From Struthio camelus (lineage: Eukaryota; Chordata; Aves; Struthioniformes; Struthionidae), in contig NC_090942.1 in NCBI RefSeq assembly GCF_040807025.1, positions 81,325,987 to 81,389,986 on the forward strand: a stretch of DNA of 64,000 bases. Direction: 5' to 3'. The notes below the pieces were generated by a model. It saw nothing but the letters and a program-made list of their open reading frames with translations. It did not search any database and was not told the origin of the DNA. The translations under genes were made by a program, and so were the position numbers. Of this stretch, positions 12,252 to 27,400 are shown one piece after another (position 1 is the stretch's first letter; every line of letters starts with the position of its first letter).

Positions 12252-13728
12252 AGTTGTGACAATGGACAAATTCTGAACCTGCAATTCCTTATCAGCACCT
12301 GTATTTTAACATTTGATTCCAAGACCCAAAATGCATCTGAAAGGACTGAACTTCTTTATAAAACCTCAAGCCCTTGCAATTCCAATGTCTCCTTACTCTT
12401 TGTAGAGCAACACTTCTTTTACAGCAGTCTCTTTCATGGTACCCAGGTTTCCGTCTACTACACGGGCTGAATCTACTGAATCAACTAACAGTGCTCTGCA
12501 GCTGCGCAGATCAATATAAAGTGACTTCTCCATTTTATACAGCCATATTTTTGCTAAGAAATAAATTAAAATGAGGATGAGTGCTCTGAAGAGAAATGCT
12601 AAGTAAGCATTAAGCAAAGCAATTCCAGTAGTTCGTGCTACTTCTTTAAAAAGCCTTCCATGAAAAAAAGATAAGAATAGGATCCCAGAGTCTTAGGGAA
12701 CGGTTAGCCTTTAAAGTTAAGACCTTTTCTCCAGTGAGAGACTTTAAGGTGGAGATATTCCAAGAGAGTTGATCGAATAATATGGGCCTATAAATAAAGG
12801 AGCCAAAAATCCCCCTCCCCCCCCCCAAATGAAAAGCAACCCTGATCTCTTTTGTGGTCACTGTACAATGAAAATAGAAGAACGGATCTGAAGTCTGCAT
12901 ACAACTAGGATGCATTAAAGGCAGAGGATAATGGTGATATTTTAGTACAGAAACAAATCAGAATAGCTTCTGGGCAAGGCAGGAGTGTATTTCTTGCAAT
13001 AGGCTTTTTAAATAATTCTTCCCTAAAATTAAATCAGTTGACTAAAGATCACAATGAGCCGATCTCCCTTAAGGATAGAGATATGTGAAATGCTTCTGCG
13101 GCCAGCTGTGGGTTAAAACGCAATGGTCTTTCACCCATTTGAGGAAATGACACGAGTTCTCCCGGAAGGCAACAATCACATTCAACCCGTTCTCATCAGG
13201 GCATGAGAAAGTTTGGAAGGAATTTTTTTTTTTTTTTTTTTAAACTGTCAACATTAATACTTTGTTTCTTCCTGCTTATGTCTGAAAATACAGTGCTGAA
13301 CTGCACTGTATGCCTGTCCTGTCAGCTGTATAGAGAAACATCTAGAAATTTTTAAAAACTTATGCAATAAGTGTTAATTAAATCTACTGTCAGACTCATT
13401 CAAAAAGATTCTGCAAGCTCAAAGCCAAGTTAATATTTTAAATAGTGCATACTGCATAGTGATAAAAATCACATAGAAGCATCTTAAAAGACCCGTCATA
13501 GCAGTTACCCTTTCAACGTTTCCAAGGGAAATCATCAGAAAGGATGCTGGGCCCAGTAAAACACCTAAACACAAACGTAACTACTTTGCTGAGTAGGAAT
13601 GAGCTTAAGTTTATGTTTAATTGTGTTTCCCCTTAAATGACATCTACACAACAAGTTAATGGTAGTATATGGCACAAAACGTTGGATCCACAGAGACAAC
13701 ATAGCCTGACTACCTCAGGGAGGAGAAG

Positions 13729-13750
13729 AAAAAAAAAAAAAAAAAAAAAA
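13729..13750. repeat. A22 homopolymer
   Basis: An uninterrupted run of 22 A follows a purine-rich stretch. No retroposon body is recognisable upstream, so I call it a simple repeat. Confidence 0.9.
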
Positions 13751-15384
13751 GGGAAATTGCAGAGGCATATGACCATTTCTTCATACAGCAATGGCTCCCA
13801 ATTAACATCTGGAATAATTCAAGTTGTCAGGTGTCCCCTGAAACTAGACATTTGCAGTAATCCTGTCACAGAGGTATCCCATTCTAGGATGCATAGAGAA
13901 GGAAGGGGTGACAGCTATGGCATGGAGCAACTGCTGAATTGCAGGCAAGTCTCAGCCAAGAGAAAAGGTGATACAGGAAAGTAGCCAATCCAAAAGCCAA
14001 CCCATAAGACAGGGACACAAACCTCTCACCATAACACACACACTTTTGATAAGATAGTTCAGACACTCAGAACAGAACACATGTTCATGTGCAACTTCTA
14101 CCCACAGAGGTCATTCTCATGGCCTGCTTCCTATTACAGTTGTTTTCACATTTTCATTTAATTGACAAGACAGTACTAACACGGACTCAGTTCAGCAACA
14201 ACATGGTAGTGGTAAGTCATGGTAGTTCACTGAGCTATGCTCCACATACTGTGTTCTGTCTGGTATGTCTTTCCCAAAGGATGCTAAGTGTTTCTTTGAA
14301 TTTGAACCATGTTATACAAGATCAGCAGCAGTGCCAAAGCCACATTTCTAGCATGGTAACTACATGAGTGAAAAGAGAGGCCATATATATCTTCACAATG
14401 GAAGGAGAGCGCAGAGGGTAACTTATGTTCCCCAGCTGTGCCTCTTACATCATTATAAACATTACCATTTAAGTAGAGGAAGAGTGACATAACCACAAAA
14501 TATACTAATCCCCTTTAAAAACAACTGTCAAATCGTGACCACCATTACATTCAGTTTGAAAGAGTTTAAAGAGATCAGGATGTTAAAACATTTCAATCAG
14601 AAGAGCTTTCAATACCAAATAGGGGGAGTTGATTCTACTGTTATCATTTGATAAGCCCTTGTCACAGGCCAGGGTCATCAAGAAATGTTTTGTAGCAACA
14701 TTGTTGGGCTTCTATAGGGTTTTGAAAAGGAGAGAGTAACAAAAACTATTTGCCTAAGTTCATTTGTATCGTACTGTTTGAAGTGTGCAGTTCCATATAC
14801 ATTTATAAACAAGATTTTATACTTCTCCATTTGATTAAATGCTCTTTTACATAGTCCTTTAAATAATAACTGGAAAGGCACTGACTTCTGTCAAAATAAT
14901 CCCAAGTTAGGAAAGTTCAATATGCTTTTGCAGTAACTGAAGAAATATATCAAAACAAAAACTTAGCAGAAGTAGAGTCAAGCAATGAATACTTGGGAAG
15001 AAATACATGAGCCCCAAACTCCAAGAGCTCTCTCTTTCTTATGTACTCTCATCAATGGAAGAAGCACTGGTTGTTTGTCAACAGTCAGGTACTTCTGTAA
15101 GTCACTCCCCATTAGCTTTATTATAAATTTACTATAAATAAATTCCTGTTAAAACCGCTGGCAAGTGTTTTGATACTTCCAGAGCGACTTCCAGCTATAT
15201 TAAGTGCTGCATATGTGAGAAGCACATATAAATGAATTAGGTTCTGGTATGCAATCCTGAGTTTTTACCTCCAGGAAATGGATTCTAAAGGATAAAGGTA
15301 TATGATGGGTGGTCCTTAATCACTTCCTTTATTTGAAGATTGAAGCCAGAGTAGAAAAAGAGCCAAGGAAGGAAGTCTGTAACA

Positions 15385-15408
15385 CCCCCCCCCCCCCACA
15401 CACACACA
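15385..15408. repeat. C13 run followed by CA microsatellite
   Basis: Thirteen C residues run directly into about six CA units, a compound simple repeat likely to vary in length. Confidence 0.9.
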
Positions 15409-18400
15409 ACACGCACACCTTCCTGAACAGCTCCTAAGACATTTTAGAGGGTTAACTCACAGTTTAAATTAAGCAGTAAGGTTGAGATGGAAATAAACAG
15501 CTTGCACAAGCAACATACTGTGCTATTAAGTTTGTAGAAGTGACTTAAAAATTAGGTCAGTCTAATTTGTGGCCGATACTTTGTTCTTTCACTACTATGA
15601 ACTCACTGTGATGTCAGTCTCATGTTCAAACATGCCACATTTAGCAGTGCACAGGCTTCCTGAGAGACTCTTTGAGCCTTCCTTTGTGCCCAGGGCTTCT
15701 GCCAGATTCTTAGCTCATACTGCACTGACTCAGGCATGCCACTCCAGTTTCAAGGGAGTTGCACTGGCTTCCTGTCAAATACTGCCTTTTTTTTTTTTTT
15801 TTAAATTACTTTACTGACTAAAAGTTTTAGAACATGTGGCCTGATTCAAGTTATCTTTTTAGGCCTCACCTTCTTTAGACAACATCTCAAAAAACCCAGA
15901 ACTCCCTGTTAAAAGGTCTAGGAAATAGGTGCTTTTAATTATTTCAACCCATCTTTCCCCAATAACCTGATCTAAAGAAATCCTAAATGTCCTTGTATTC
16001 TACTTGACCTGAATTAACTTTTGAGGATGCAAAGCATCTCACTGAACTGGGATTTTATACAGAAATGCTTCTTATGCAACCTCCCCCCCAAAAAACATGC
16101 ACACTCACAGAGAAGCTAATTTGACTGTATAACTTCAGATATTAAGGAAAGATTTCTTTGCAGGCTTCATTATTTTTGACACAGAACTTGCAGATGCTTG
16201 CAGGTTTTTTAAGCACGTTAGCAAAGACAACAGCTTATAGGGAACAAGGATATTGAGACAATAAGTTTGGCCAGCTAGAAAACTTCAAGTGAGCCTTGGA
16301 CTCAGCAGTAAGTGTTTGCAAGCATCTTTAACTAGACTCCAGTCAAGCAGCTGTTTCAACCAGCGTTGTTGCTAGTTTTGCCCAAGTGGCAAAATTAAAC
16401 TCAAAAAGATAAAGAGGAGGTTTCAAAAGCAGTTCATAGTCCCTTCCACCCCGTCCTGAGTACCCCACTCCCTCAGGGGATGGTAGGACATCTCGGCAGG
16501 CAGCATAGCCAAGCGGGTACACGTAGCAAGTGAGCAGGTCTGCAGCCACTGGGGACCCACTCCGAGATGCCATCTACCTCTCCTCCACAATCCCCCCCAC
16601 CACCCTCTCGGATGGGCCAAATCAACATTTTCTGTGGCTGCTTTCCAACTTTAGGGTACCAAAAAAAAAATCCTCAAGCGAGAGAAGGGGAAAGCCATCT
16701 TAATTACAACTGCAAGTAAAAATAATTAAATAAAATCTGATAACTGTTTGTGAAAATGATCGTCTGCAGCTAGTTACTAACAGGCCTAATTCTCACAGTT
16801 TAACTCAGTTTGTACCCATCATTAAATACCTATACCTAACATTATGTGCATCTTAACTGCAGTTAATCTGTTTGTTTCCCACTGCAGCAACCATAAGAGA
16901 AACTTTCCCCCAATAAAACACCCAGCTGAAGTAGAAAGAAGAGAAGTGTGCCCATTTTTAAGTTGCTAAAAGTTTTTCCTCTTGGGCCTACACCATGACT
17001 CTTGTTCATGTAGCTGCGTTTCCTGACTAGTGCAGATAGTTAAAATCATTATTACGTCGGTATGTTCAAACCTATAGCCTACATTATTTTATAGAGCAAC
17101 GCTATAGCACAGACTTTCTTAGCATGGTTAGAAAAGCCTCCTCCTATCAAGAAAAGGCACACAATGTCATGGTAATTTCCAGCACCACATTAAATTCAGA
17201 TTATCCTACAAAAGAAGAGGTGCGGACTTCACATTCACAAGAACTGCATGCAGCTATTACTATAGTGCTAATACCCTACTATTACTGTTTTACCTGCAAC
17301 TGCCAGGGATACAGGAAAGGTAAAGCCTGCCAGGACACGTATCATCTTTTATGAGACCAGTTAATATGGAGGGATAAGAGGAGGGATGGAAACAAACTCC
17401 ACAACACACAAGCCCTTCTTCAAACACATAAACACCAAACAGAACCAAACTGCAACAGAAACAAATGCCCAAACTTCCAAAACATCCCCACAGTCTTTCC
17501 CTCTTCCCAAACTGGGAAAGGGGGGAAGGTGTCTAAAGCACATCCCAAAGCATGCCATGAATGACCCAATGCCTTAAATTCCTCATGGAAACTGTCTGGC
17601 TGAATATACACCACTAAAAACACGTGGAAAAAAAAGACAAAAAGATATCTTGAAGATATCTTCAGAGAAAGAACGCTGTTCCTCCTCTCCCCCCATCCAA
17701 AACCCTTGGAAATAATACCAAGAAAGTGTTATAGATTATTTAGAGAGTTTCTAGATTTACGATACATTTCCCCCCACACCTTGACTCCTACTAATCTTTT
17801 GCTATTTGACAATTGTTACCTGCCCCTCTACTGTACAGGGTACAACTCTCTTCTTGCACTTCCCTTCTCAAACCAACTTTTTTCCTGAATTATTAAATTG
17901 TCTATTTTTATTAACTCAAATGTGATCTGGACTTAACTTTTTTATTCACTGTTTTTGTTGCGAACTTCAGATAGGGTTTGCGTTCTTAAAACTTTGCCCA
18001 TCTTCCCCAAGTTAATCAGCAAAAAAAAAAAAAAAAACCCCAAAAACTTCCTCCTCCAAAAAACATATGCCCATCTTCTTACAATCCTTTCTTATAACCA
18101 CTACCTGAAAAAAAAAAAAAATAGCTTGCATTTTCTGTTAAAAAATACAGCTCATAAGAATGAACGTTTCCCTAACAATATTTTCAGAATTACTCAAAAA
18201 CTTTGATTAGTTCCGATACAACTAAAAATGTATTGCATTCCTGTTCAAATTATAGAATCGCTAAGGAAAGGTAACAACTTAGTTCTTTTAAACTAAAAAT
18301 ACTTTTTCCTTCAGTCCCACAATTTGATTTAAAAATATCTGCGAAAAAGATGGCAAGTGAGATATATAAAGGCAAATGTCTCTCATCTAGTTATGACAGT

Positions 18401-21400
18401 GATAGATATACTTGATGTTTGTTACTTGTTTTGGGTTTTTATTTTATTATTTTAATCACAATGCAAATAGAAATAAAATGTTTGCTAGATAGTTTCCCAC
18501 CTATAGTGTTTTATACAACTTAGCTTCTCCATTGAGAATTTTGGCTAATAATAAAAAAAATTGATTGATGGTTTGAACCACAGAGTAAGAGGAGCAATGA
18601 CAAAATGACAACTGAGAGAAGTCTGTTTCTACCAATAAATGCCAGAAATATTTCAGTTATGTAGACTTTAGGAGAGAAATCTTTTCCAGTAAGAATTCAC
18701 CTCTGACTGAAATTGCCCTTCTGTGATAGGATTATAGCGTGCAGGAAAAGCACTGAACACACCCACAGAACTTGAGGTCACTACTTGCTTTCCCCAGCAA
18801 AGAAATGAAGGAGAAACACTCCTTGCACCCTGCCCTCAGGCTTTTTCCTCTGCAGCCACAACAGGAGGTTCCAGCTAGAGCAGCAAGTGCCTAGGCACCC
18901 ACTTCTGAAATTAAATAATTCATAACCTGCGATCCAGGCAAAGCCAACCATAAATCCAAAAACATTTCAGTAACACATGAATTTTAATTCAACTTAGGCC
19001 GCTTCAGTTTAGGCAAAATAAAAACCATGACTCAAACCTAAAAGAAAAAGCATCTAGCCTACCTGTAGCTACAACACTGCCTGTCCAGAACTAAAACATT
19101 TTTCCTAATCTTGTTCTCACCATCAGCCAAAAGCATAGTTTTGCCCAGGTACAACCTTCTGGTACTTTGTTGAAAGCAGAACCACATAAAATCTTCTTGA
19201 GAACTGGCTTTAGATTTGGCAGGGAAACCACCTGGCATCAAAGGTATGCCTTTCGCTATGCCTATGGCCACATGCCTAAATTTTAGTCAAAAAGAAAGAA
19301 ACTGCATTTTTTTGGTTTCTGTTTTTAAATAAAGTGTTGGGGCAGCTAAATTCTCCTGAGATTCCACGTGCATTGAGCATCCCTCAGTACAGGGACAGGT
19401 TGTCTGTTGTGCAGTGAAGAGATGCCCAAATCCAAGATTTGTGAGCTAGCTCTGAACCAAACCAACAACCTTGTGCTTAAACTAGCCTTTGATAAGAAGG
19501 AAGGTTTATTTGTGCAGGCTCACCCCATGGCATGACTATAGAGCTTTCCAAACCTGAGCTGAACACGCTCTCCACAGCACTCCACTGTGCAGGGTAGACA
19601 GATGAGCCTCAACCTCTCAAGCTGTACTACCCTCCTCGCTGCCACTTCCAAAGTGATTTTCTTCTGCAGTTACTGTTGTGTGCAATCACAGCAGCAAACA
19701 CCAGCGAAAGCAGATCATCTCTTAAGCTTGCATTATGACTCCTGCTCAGACACACAGACAGCATAAAGAGTTGAGAATTACCAGCTGAACAACCAAGTTG
19801 CTGCAGATAGCAGGCAGGTGTTGGAAAGGGACTATATAAGTACAATGACAAGTAGGCTGGAGTAACTGAAAGGGAGGAGGAGAGATACACCAGTGCCTCA
19901 AAACGATGAATGTGACCACTAGATTTTAATCCACAAAACCTGCAAGTGTCCCCAGGAGTTTATGTACCTCTGGCTTTAAACAGGCAAACTATGTACTGCT
20001 TGAAAGGGAAAACAGAGAATTATTGCTCACTGGTACAAATAGTTGACTTTCGTTGGGCGAGTCTGCAGATCCACAAACCCCCGTGGCACAGCTGAAAGAG
20101 CACCCTTGTCCCTCCTGCTAGACTGCAGTAGTTTGTTGTGTATTTAAGGTCAAAAATCAAGGTATGTTTTAAGAATTCCTTCCAACAAATGTCTATAGAG
20201 TCAAATACACCGAAATTAGAATGCACCAGAGGGAAGATCGGCCATGCAACTTCAGCCCAGCTTCCTTGTTCTTGTGCAGTACAATACGGACGTTAGTTAC
20301 ATAATCATGTTTTGTTCCTTGCGGCAGCACTCATTCAGTCAGTGAGTAATTATTTAACCAAGATCCCATCTGCTTTGCATTCCCATTAAAGAAAATCTTA
20401 TGCAAAGGTAAGAGCTTGGCTATGAGTCCTTCACCCAAATATTCTCTTACTAGTGCCGAGCTGCTTGCCAGGTCATTGCTATTTGTACTTGAGAAGTTTG
20501 CAGCAGACTGATCGTGCCAAATCTGAATAACTTTGTCATTAAAAGAAGAATTTTAAACCTATCACTTTGGAAGTACTCTCTATGCGTCACTAAACTTGTT
20601 AAACTACTCTATACAGTCAATTGCAATTGCAATTAATGAAAGTATTCTTAGGGAAGAAGTTTAGTGACAACTTCACAGGCATGGTTTCTCTGCTTTGGGT
20701 AGAGGGGAAGTAGGAAAACATCAGGCACCATAATTTCTCTTGCTTTACTTCAGCCACTCATGCACGCAAAAAGGACTCCTAACAGAAACAGCATGACTCC
20801 AGATAGCAATGTAAGTGGTACGGATCTACCTAGGGACACCAGCTTCTGTTTCTACCTACACATAGGCAATTCCTTTATTACAAGAATCAAAGCTTATAAC
20901 CACAGCTAATGCAGAACAAGGTTGTGCTTTTCTACTTAAAGACATTTGAGGTATTCCTTCCAGGAAGAGTGAACAGATAAAGCTCATAAGCGCAGAGAGG
21001 AATATATCTGAGAAAACAATCATGCTGTCACCCTTCAAAAAGGGAGAGAGGCATGCAAAATATGGCACGCTCCTTCACTGCATTTCATATGTACTACTTT
21101 ATATAATTCCCAAGACTTAAGGTAGCTGCTCACAGACAGGCTTACCTACAGCCTAGGTAAATATCTTCCAGCGAAGTTATCTTTTGACAAAACCACAGTC
21201 ATATCCAAAATTCTTTTGGTGCACAACTGACTTCAAGTAAATAGTTTACCTACGTAAAACATTTCTTTTCAAAGTAAATGAACAGAAAGGACCAGACTAA
21301 CTAAAAACCTCCAACTATGGATGACCTCTTTTGCTGACATGGTCAAATCTCCCAGAACCTGCCACTGATTGCTTAGCTATCCACTAAGGCTAAAGGTAAT

Positions 21401-24400
21401 TTCCATGGTACTCTACTCAACCCTTGGTCTTTTTAGACATTTAAACGCATTCAGATGCATCCATGAGAAAGCTCCTCTGAAGAATAAGTTCCATGTCTGA
21501 AGCCAGCAATTCCGCTACCAATAGTTTCAGACACAAAGTTGCAAAATCCACGTCTAAACTATTGGTACCCCAAGCAGGAATGGTGTGCAGTATCCACGAC
21601 GGTAGGAGCATTCAACGCTTTACAAAAGACCAGCCAATGTGCAAGGAGCCTGGGGGTAACACTTCCATCACATTTACTTAGATAGGCATCTTCTGATTGT
21701 CCCACAACAATTAAGAAAACTTTAAAGTTGAATAATTATAAAGGAGAAGAGTAACTCTGGGCCACATTTTATGCTTTGCTGGCTTCCACTAAATCATACA
21801 GAATAGGAGATTTAGGCTCCTGGAAGGCAAGAGCTGGAAATTACGTTACCTTACTTGTATTGTCATAATCAGCAGTGTTTAGCTTTAAATGTTTGAATCC
21901 GTTATAAAATTATACATGCATCTAAACTTTTTGAGGTTGATGGCCACACCAAGAGACGAATGCATTTGTGGGAGCCTATAAAAAAAACTCAATTAAAGCC
22001 TACATGTGAGTAATCGATGGGCTTTTAAAAATACAGTGACGTCTCTGAAAATTCAATCACAAAACTTGTCAAGTTGTAGCTCTGACTTTTCTAAAAAACA
22101 CTCTGAAAGTAAATCTCAGTTTAATACACAAACGTGGACTACTTCAGTAAGTTCAGCGAGCACATACTAACAACAATAGTCAAAGGGACGTGGCCTGATA
22201 GAGCAGAAATCAGTTTATATAAGTCTTTTGGGGACTGTCAGTAGCCACCATGAGCAATCCCATCAGCTTGACACCTCATCTGATCCAATAGCTGTCTCAA
22301 AATTTAGATCCGTTACAACCCCCATACCAAATCTAATCCCATGTTAAGGAAACAGTCACTGCTTGAAATACAGGCTGGAGGGAAATAGTGGAAAGACAGT
22401 AATTAACACCAGAAGTTACAGCTGAAAGGCTCTTAAGACTTAACTTTGAAGATACCAGCTTCCACATGTCAATTGCTGGCAGTTATCATTAAAAATAAAT
22501 TATTGCTGTTAACAGAAGTGACTGAAAAGATCGACAACGTACCATGTTACTACACTTTCTTCTGGATTTTAACTACCACTGCATTGCAACAAAAATGACA
22601 ACAGAAAAAAAATGATTAACAACTTGTCAGTCTAGAAAAATGTGTCACTAGCTAATGGCTTCACCTAAGAATCAGGTCACTTCATGTTTAAATTATTTCT
22701 AATACCTTCTGATGGAACTCAAAAATCTGCTACAGCTGAGAGGCACTCCCTCTTTGCATTGTCCCTTCCCATTCACTGGGAGAAATACCACCAACTTACT
22801 GGATCTTCATAATGGATTTCCCTCTAGACCTCTACATCAAAGCTAGAGGTGTATCCTGCCCATCTTTCTGCTTAGTATTAAGATAGTTTGAACAACATGG
22901 AAGAAAAATGCTTACCTAGACACATGTTTCCCCTTCACTAGTAGTACAGCAGCATTTCCCTTGGCCTTGACAACTCTGTTCACATCTACAGCACAGTGCA
23001 GCAAATGTAATTTTCCAAGCCTTGTTCCTTTGACCAGGCTCACTTCTCCCTGCACATCTTCCTCTCCTCCCTCCTTTTTATCAAGCTCAACTTCAAACTA
23101 GATGTCTCACTTCCAAGACTTATTCTTGTCATCTCTCACTTAGTTTTCAGAGTTTGATTCCCACCTTCAGTTAGCTAACACTGCCAACCTCCCATTACCT
23201 GTTTGTTGCACAAAAGTGAACACATCGCTATTTTCTACTTACGCAGCCTCTTGTGTTATCTCATATGCCTTCACAATACTGCCTCAAAAACAAACTACTT
23301 TGCCATGATGCTTAGAAAGGCCTTGGTATCAGTAAGAAGATTGAAGCTTATTGCATTGACCAGCACTGCCTAGGTGAACACCGCTTCTCTCCACCTCTGG
23401 GACCACTAAAGAACCCTTGGTTTGTGACTGGCTTGCTAGATTCTGTAATAAATAACTGCATTACTGCATAGAAAGGATATAATAATAGCAAATGTGTATT
23501 AAGTAAAAATAAGCTGCAATTTCAGTTTTACATGCCAAAGCAAACAAGATTAGTACCCCATAAAAAAAATAACTGGGCTATTTACCACTTTGGAGTTCTA
23601 CCAAGTATTTGATACAACCAAACTAAAGCCTAGGACTTTAGTATATTTTCATTACAACTGTTTTTTTGAGTAACTGGGCCTCAAGACAGCACCGATTTTT
23701 GCAGAAGAAAGATACTATCCTTACTACCTTCTCTACTTCCAGAGTAATACTTCTTAATCATTCCAATGCACACCAGCGACCTTAACAGAAAGGAAGAAAT
23801 GGGTATTTTGATGACAACTTCTCTGTGCTTAATGTTTCATACTGACCAATTTTATGCTTGCAGACACACCATGTGCTTCTGGATAGAGTACATTTTCAAA
23901 ATAGAAACCTATCAGAAAGGAATTCAGAGACTTATGCTCCTCAAATGAAGGAAAGACAGCTGGTATAGGAGTGGAGAGCTCTCTATTACTTACCACACCA
24001 TCAGTCCAGCTTTCTTTTCTCCTTTAGTTAGCATAACAGCACTGGCATTGCAAACTGTTTGAGATCAGCTGAAAAGCTCTGTATATAAGAAACAGTAAGC
24101 GACTGTGAAGAATGATGAGGAAGTGTCTTAGGTGAAAATTAAAAACAAACTCCAAGAAGCATGCATATGCCAGCGGGAAGGTAGGAAAAACAGAAGAAAG
24201 GAGGAAGAAGTCACTTAGAATCTAGCACCTTTAATCCAGGAAAATATTAGTTTCTTGCAATTCCTACAAGTTAAACATTGTTACTGTGGAAGAGGGGTAA
24301 GAGTCCAGTCAACTAAGTTTAGAGAAGGAAGTAAGGGGAACACCATGCCAAACTGTAAGCGGAATTTAAATTTCACAAAGCAGAACCTAAATTGAAATTT

Positions 24401-27400
24401 AGGCTTTTAACTATGACAGAACATGCCAAAGGACATTTTCAGTTCCTTGGTTTTTGTTTATTACCTGGAAAACACACAAAATAAGAAACCAAGCTTTCCC
24501 CTTGCTCCTCCCTACAGTGATCTTAGTACTATGTCAGAACACCAGTTCACCTTTCGCATTACAGCTCACCACTAAACGATAATGGCCATAATTACAACTG
24601 AGTTCACCACGCTCATGGAAAGAATCCTATCAAAACTAGTACCGTGCTCTTAAGTTTCAGAAATGAGGATTTAGAAAAGTCCAAAAGATCCTCAATTCAA
24701 GCAAGAGAGACGAAATCAAAAGCTGTATGTTTAAGTAGCTCCCAACTGAGTCTAAAAGTTACAGAAGGTATACATACCACTTCACAAGGAAAGGGAACAG
24801 GAAGCCACGGAAGAAAAGAGTCATTATGCTTAAATGGTAACATTTTCACGAGGTTACACAGGCCAAATGAGTATATCCCAGAAAAATGTGAATCCAAGTC
24901 TGAGTATAGAAACAAAAAGCAGAATAAGCCACTACAGATAAGAGGGAAAAAAAAGTTTTAGGAGAGCAAAGAGCATCAGATCAGAAAACAGACACAAAAA
25001 TCATACTGGATACAAGGCTAGTACTAGCGCACCAAAAAAGGAAGGGCGCAATTAAATATTATACTAGCTGGGAAAACAGAAAAGTAAACAAACAGAAAAA
25101 GATTTCTTTGCAAGAGTCTCTCCCACATAGGATGCTGGCAAAAGATAAACTCAAGTTAGACTACAATGATCTACTGTCAGAACTGACATGTCAAAAGAAG
25201 AGAAGATAAAACAAATTGATTAACTAACAACTTGTCACCACATCTCCAAGATTTATGAGGGAATTAAAGACTGTAATGACTGAGCAGATAACAGAAATAT
25301 GTAACTGCTCATTAAAGTGAGCTATTCCATGATAGGTACAAAGCATTTGCAAACCATGTTACAGGTGATTAAAAAAAAAAAGCCTCAATACTAGAAAAAC
25401 TGGTTTAAAAGTAGTCACACAGAATCTCTGGAAGACCTGATGACAGTCATAAGTGAGTGCGAGGCAAAACACGGGGGAGAACATAGAACCACCCTTCTCC
25501 CTCTGACCCAGACCTACCATTCAAGTTGACTGTGTATCTTTGACCTTGTCAACTCTATCGTCTTTAACTGTTTAAAGGTACTTTATGTATACTTACTAGA
25601 ATGTCCGTTCTGTAGCCTATAATAAAAAGTCTCAAAGAATCTAGGTAAAATATAATATTCACAACTATAAACACAAATATTCCTCACCATTGATGAGGTG
25701 GAGAAAAAAAATAACCAGAAGAGCAGTACAGAAGAAAAAAAGGACAAATGAAAATGTATGTTGCTAGAAACAATACTGGAGTAAGTTATCTGAAATTAAC
25801 CACTTTTAATTAATACACCTGGCTGAATGGCAGAGCTATGTCCACAGAAGGCTACTTCTTTTGACTTGTTTGTATAGATCCACATGCAAATTTGACGCAG
25901 GTCAGAAAATTCACTCTGCATGATCTGAAAAAGGAGTCTCTTCCCTGCACGGCACAAGTCCTCAGCTGACAAAATGCCACCAAGAACAAGACTAGTGTTG
26001 ACATGCTCTAGGGACAGCAATTTCATCAGTAGGATGCTCTGGATTCCTATCAGCCCTACACATGACCTCCTGCAAAACCATCTCTAAGTGCGAATGCCTG
26101 GTGCCAAACGCATGTTTATGCTTGCAACATGGCCAGCATGGCAAGCAGCCATGCAGTGACAGGAGCTCTGCACAGCAGAGCCTTTCTAATCTAGGCAGGA
26201 CCCCAACATGATGATCCTGGTATCACCATATAATTACTCAAAGCAACTGTAAAGAACACTCAAAAAACCCACACGATTTCAAGATTGAAGGTATGCAAGA
26301 AAAAAAACAGTCATATGACTAAAAAGAAGTGAAAAATACTTCCTAAAGTGGAATGGAAATACTAAATCTCATTCTAGCTTTAACCATCCTCTCCCCTCCC
26401 CTCCCCCCAAAGGTCAGAGAGATAACACAAGCAATGAACAAGTATGGCAAAAAGGGGAGTTCCATATGACAACACTGAAGAGATTGATACTTTTTAACTT
26501 AAGAAGGGAGGAAAAAAAATAGACAAGGTAAAAATAAAAAATAGCCAGGCATTACTAGCCAACCACTCTCAAAGCAGGAAGAGATTTTTTGTTTTACCTA
26601 TTAAAAACATGTCTTTGATATCACGGTTAAAGTTTACAGTATGAAAGGGATTAGATTTTCATTTCAATTTCCTTTGAAAGTTCAGGTAATGACCGCATAT
26701 CATAAGCATATTCAATTAGGTAAACCTTGTGTTTAGTAAATTTTTTTTATCCACCTTCTTCAGATGGGAAGTAGTTTTGATGGTTACAGCTAAATGTTCC
26801 ATGAAGATCACGCATCCATTTTTTCTTGATTCATGAGGTACATGGACATAGCCCAAGACAACATCACTGTTTTTCTTCACTAGCTAATTAATTGCTTTCT
26901 TATCATATAAAGCAAGTAATCATTTTGAATGAATACTTTATAAAATATAAGCACTTCTGGACAGAGAGAGTTTGTGTGTGCATGCACATGGATAGCGTCC
27001 TGCCACTGTTTTAAAAAGACAAGCATCCTCACAGAACTACAACTTCTAAATTTGTCCGATCACACAACACACAAGCAAGACATTTAAGTGGAGGACAGAG
27101 CTCTTTTAGCTCTAGACAGCAATTCCAATCCAATCCGAGCGCACAGTGACAAAAGAAAAGTTGCTATTAGGCTGTTACCTTGAATTGGTGACATGGTTCC
27201 AGTTTAGCTTCCGGTGGACAAACCCATGCAATGAATCACTTCTTGCTGCCTCAGCAGAAAAACAAGCTTAAAAGGAAATTCCTCCTGAGTCTCAACAATT
27301 CCTTTCAGATTGCTGCGAGATGTAATGGTCATATATACACCGCAAGATCCAGGTAAATCCAAGGATACCCTCAGAAGCCCTCTGGCTCATGGGCCAAGTA

